Positions 45,461-46,377 of a stretch of 46,377 nucleotides of DNA are shown in pieces; position 1 is the first letter of the stretch; the number at the start of each line of letters is the position of its first letter. Below the pieces are notes generated by a model, which was not told where the DNA came from, did no database searches, and saw only the letters and a list, made by a program, of their open reading frames with translations. Position numbers and translations under genes: made by a program. Source of the DNA: Scenedesmus sp. ARA3 (lineage: Eukaryota > Chlorophyta > Chlorophyceae > Sphaeropleales > Scenedesmaceae); NCBI GenBank assembly GCA_004335835.1, contig RWJK01000932.1:1-46377 (forward strand), written 5' to 3'.

Positions 45461-45577
45461 GTGGGCAGGTTGAGGGCCCCAGCTTGTGAAAATGGTTTTG
45501 CCAGTTCCTGCATCAGGTGTTTGGCGCCTTCCAGCGGGGCTTCCTGCGGCTGTGTGTATTCTTTCAGGTGGGCAGCA
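45160..45577 (+). repeat. Edge duplications around the last visible HECT exon
   Basis: Upstream, 45164-45194 is a decayed copy of the exon start (CAGGTGGAGAAATAGGTTGG versus CAGGTGGAGACAGAGGTCGG at 45252). Downstream, 45519-45577 copies the exon end (TTTGGCGCCTTCCAGCG and GGCTTCCTGCGGCTGTG) with the central part deleted, through TTTCAGGTGGGCAG. Confidence 0.8.
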
Positions 45578-46377
45578 GTCAGCCACAGCGCACGCGGTGT
45601 AGGTCATTCTTAAAGGACTTGCCAGCGACAGTAGCCTGTACTGTGTGCAGTACAGTGGGCAGGCTGCATACACAGAACCAGACACAAGCCCTAGCAGCCA
45701 CCACACACAATTTACAGTGCCAGGATCAGCTTTTGCACATCAGAAGAGCGAGAAACGCCGAAAACAGAAAATTCGCCCATTGCATTGCATTTGTTACACG
45801 GAGGCGGTCTCCCCAACCCCGCAGGGGCTAGGTACTGCCAGTCAAGCCAACCCTCCGCCAATTAAGCCCTCGTATCATAAGAACCAGTGGGTATTTGTCC
45901 AACCTCCAGGTCCCCACACCGCGGTAACATGCCACCGTTAACGCAAGCATGCATGCAATACAAGCAGGCTAGCACATGGACTGCAGTAGCTGCCGGCATA
46001 CAACGCTACGATCACCCGCATAAGCAAACTAAACATAAATACAGGTGTGCTTATGCCGCCTGACGCAAAAACAGGGTGATCCTCCTGATTCAACCCACAG
46101 TTAGCTGCTGGTCGACAGGCTTGCAGAAGCCCCTGCAACACTCACCTGCACAACACCTGGCAACAAACGCACATGCAACACGAAGGTTGGCCAGGCCTAA
46201 CTCAATAGACTCGACAACAACAAGTGACACTCGGGGCCAAAAAGGCCTGGACTGCTGCAACCCGCACACAGAACCCTCGTCCCATCACAGCGTGCAGTGT
46301 CAAGGGTCCCTTGGCACTACAACAACACCGCCCCCTAGCAGACAACGACACCGGCCACTTTGAGGTCAATGTCCCAC
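45461..46377. other. Right edge after the last visible HECT exon
   Basis: I looked for the HECT C-lobe (the segment after the FRRGF-equivalent, ending with the catalytic Cys) and did not find it in any frame. This stretch is therefore either an unusually long intron, an insertion, or sequence beyond a truncated gene. No other gene is supported. Confidence 0.5.

Overview
The window reads as nuclear DNA of a green alga, most likely a chlorophycean such as a Scenedesmus- or Chlamydomonas-type lineage. Genes are split by many short GT-AG introns, CAG/CTG trinucleotide tracts are abundant, proteins carry Gln/Ala/Ser-rich low-complexity stretches, and the gene set (histone H1, plant-type KCS, plant-type LRR ectodomain, NYN/C2H2 nuclease) is plant-like. 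No rRNA, tRNA, operon or bacterial feature was seen. Exon models below were built by hand from splice signals, reading phase and protein continuity. Every complete model keeps one frame from ATG to stop.

Layout. 1-1807: little that can be supported. 7102-1808 (-): a secreted/membrane RING-H2 ubiquitin ligase with a large lumenal region (9 exons, about 1201 aa). 7780-22099 (+), divergent from it: a very large receptor cyclase (27 exons, about 2655 aa) with signal peptide, LRRs, FN3-like repeats, one membrane span, three tandem class III cyclase homology domains and a roughly 1,340-residue Q/A/S-rich tail; its intron 23 carries a 545-bp MITE-like element with 3-bp target duplication. 23910-26063 (+): histone H1. 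30401-27120 (-): an organelle-targeted NYN-domain/C2H2 putative RNase. 33719-31549 (-): a 3-ketoacyl-CoA synthase. 38583-34642 (-): an HXXXD (BAHD-like) acyltransferase with a C-terminal membrane anchor and a tandem exon array. 39742-right edge (+): a UBE3A-like HECT ubiquitin ligase whose catalytic C-lobe is not in the window.

The standouts are (i) the receptor cyclase, where metal-binding aspartates sit in cyclase domain 1 and the transition-state Asn/Arg pair in domain 3, with an apparently dead domain between them; and (ii) repeated small tandem duplications that copy exon edges or whole small exons in phase, notably in the acyltransferase and HECT genes. CTG tracts lie just upstream of four 3' splice sites, on the sense strand in every case. 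KCS and the acyltransferase are adjacent and co-oriented and could share a role in very-long-chain lipid metabolism, but that is inference. The two ubiquitin ligases at the two ends are unrelated families.
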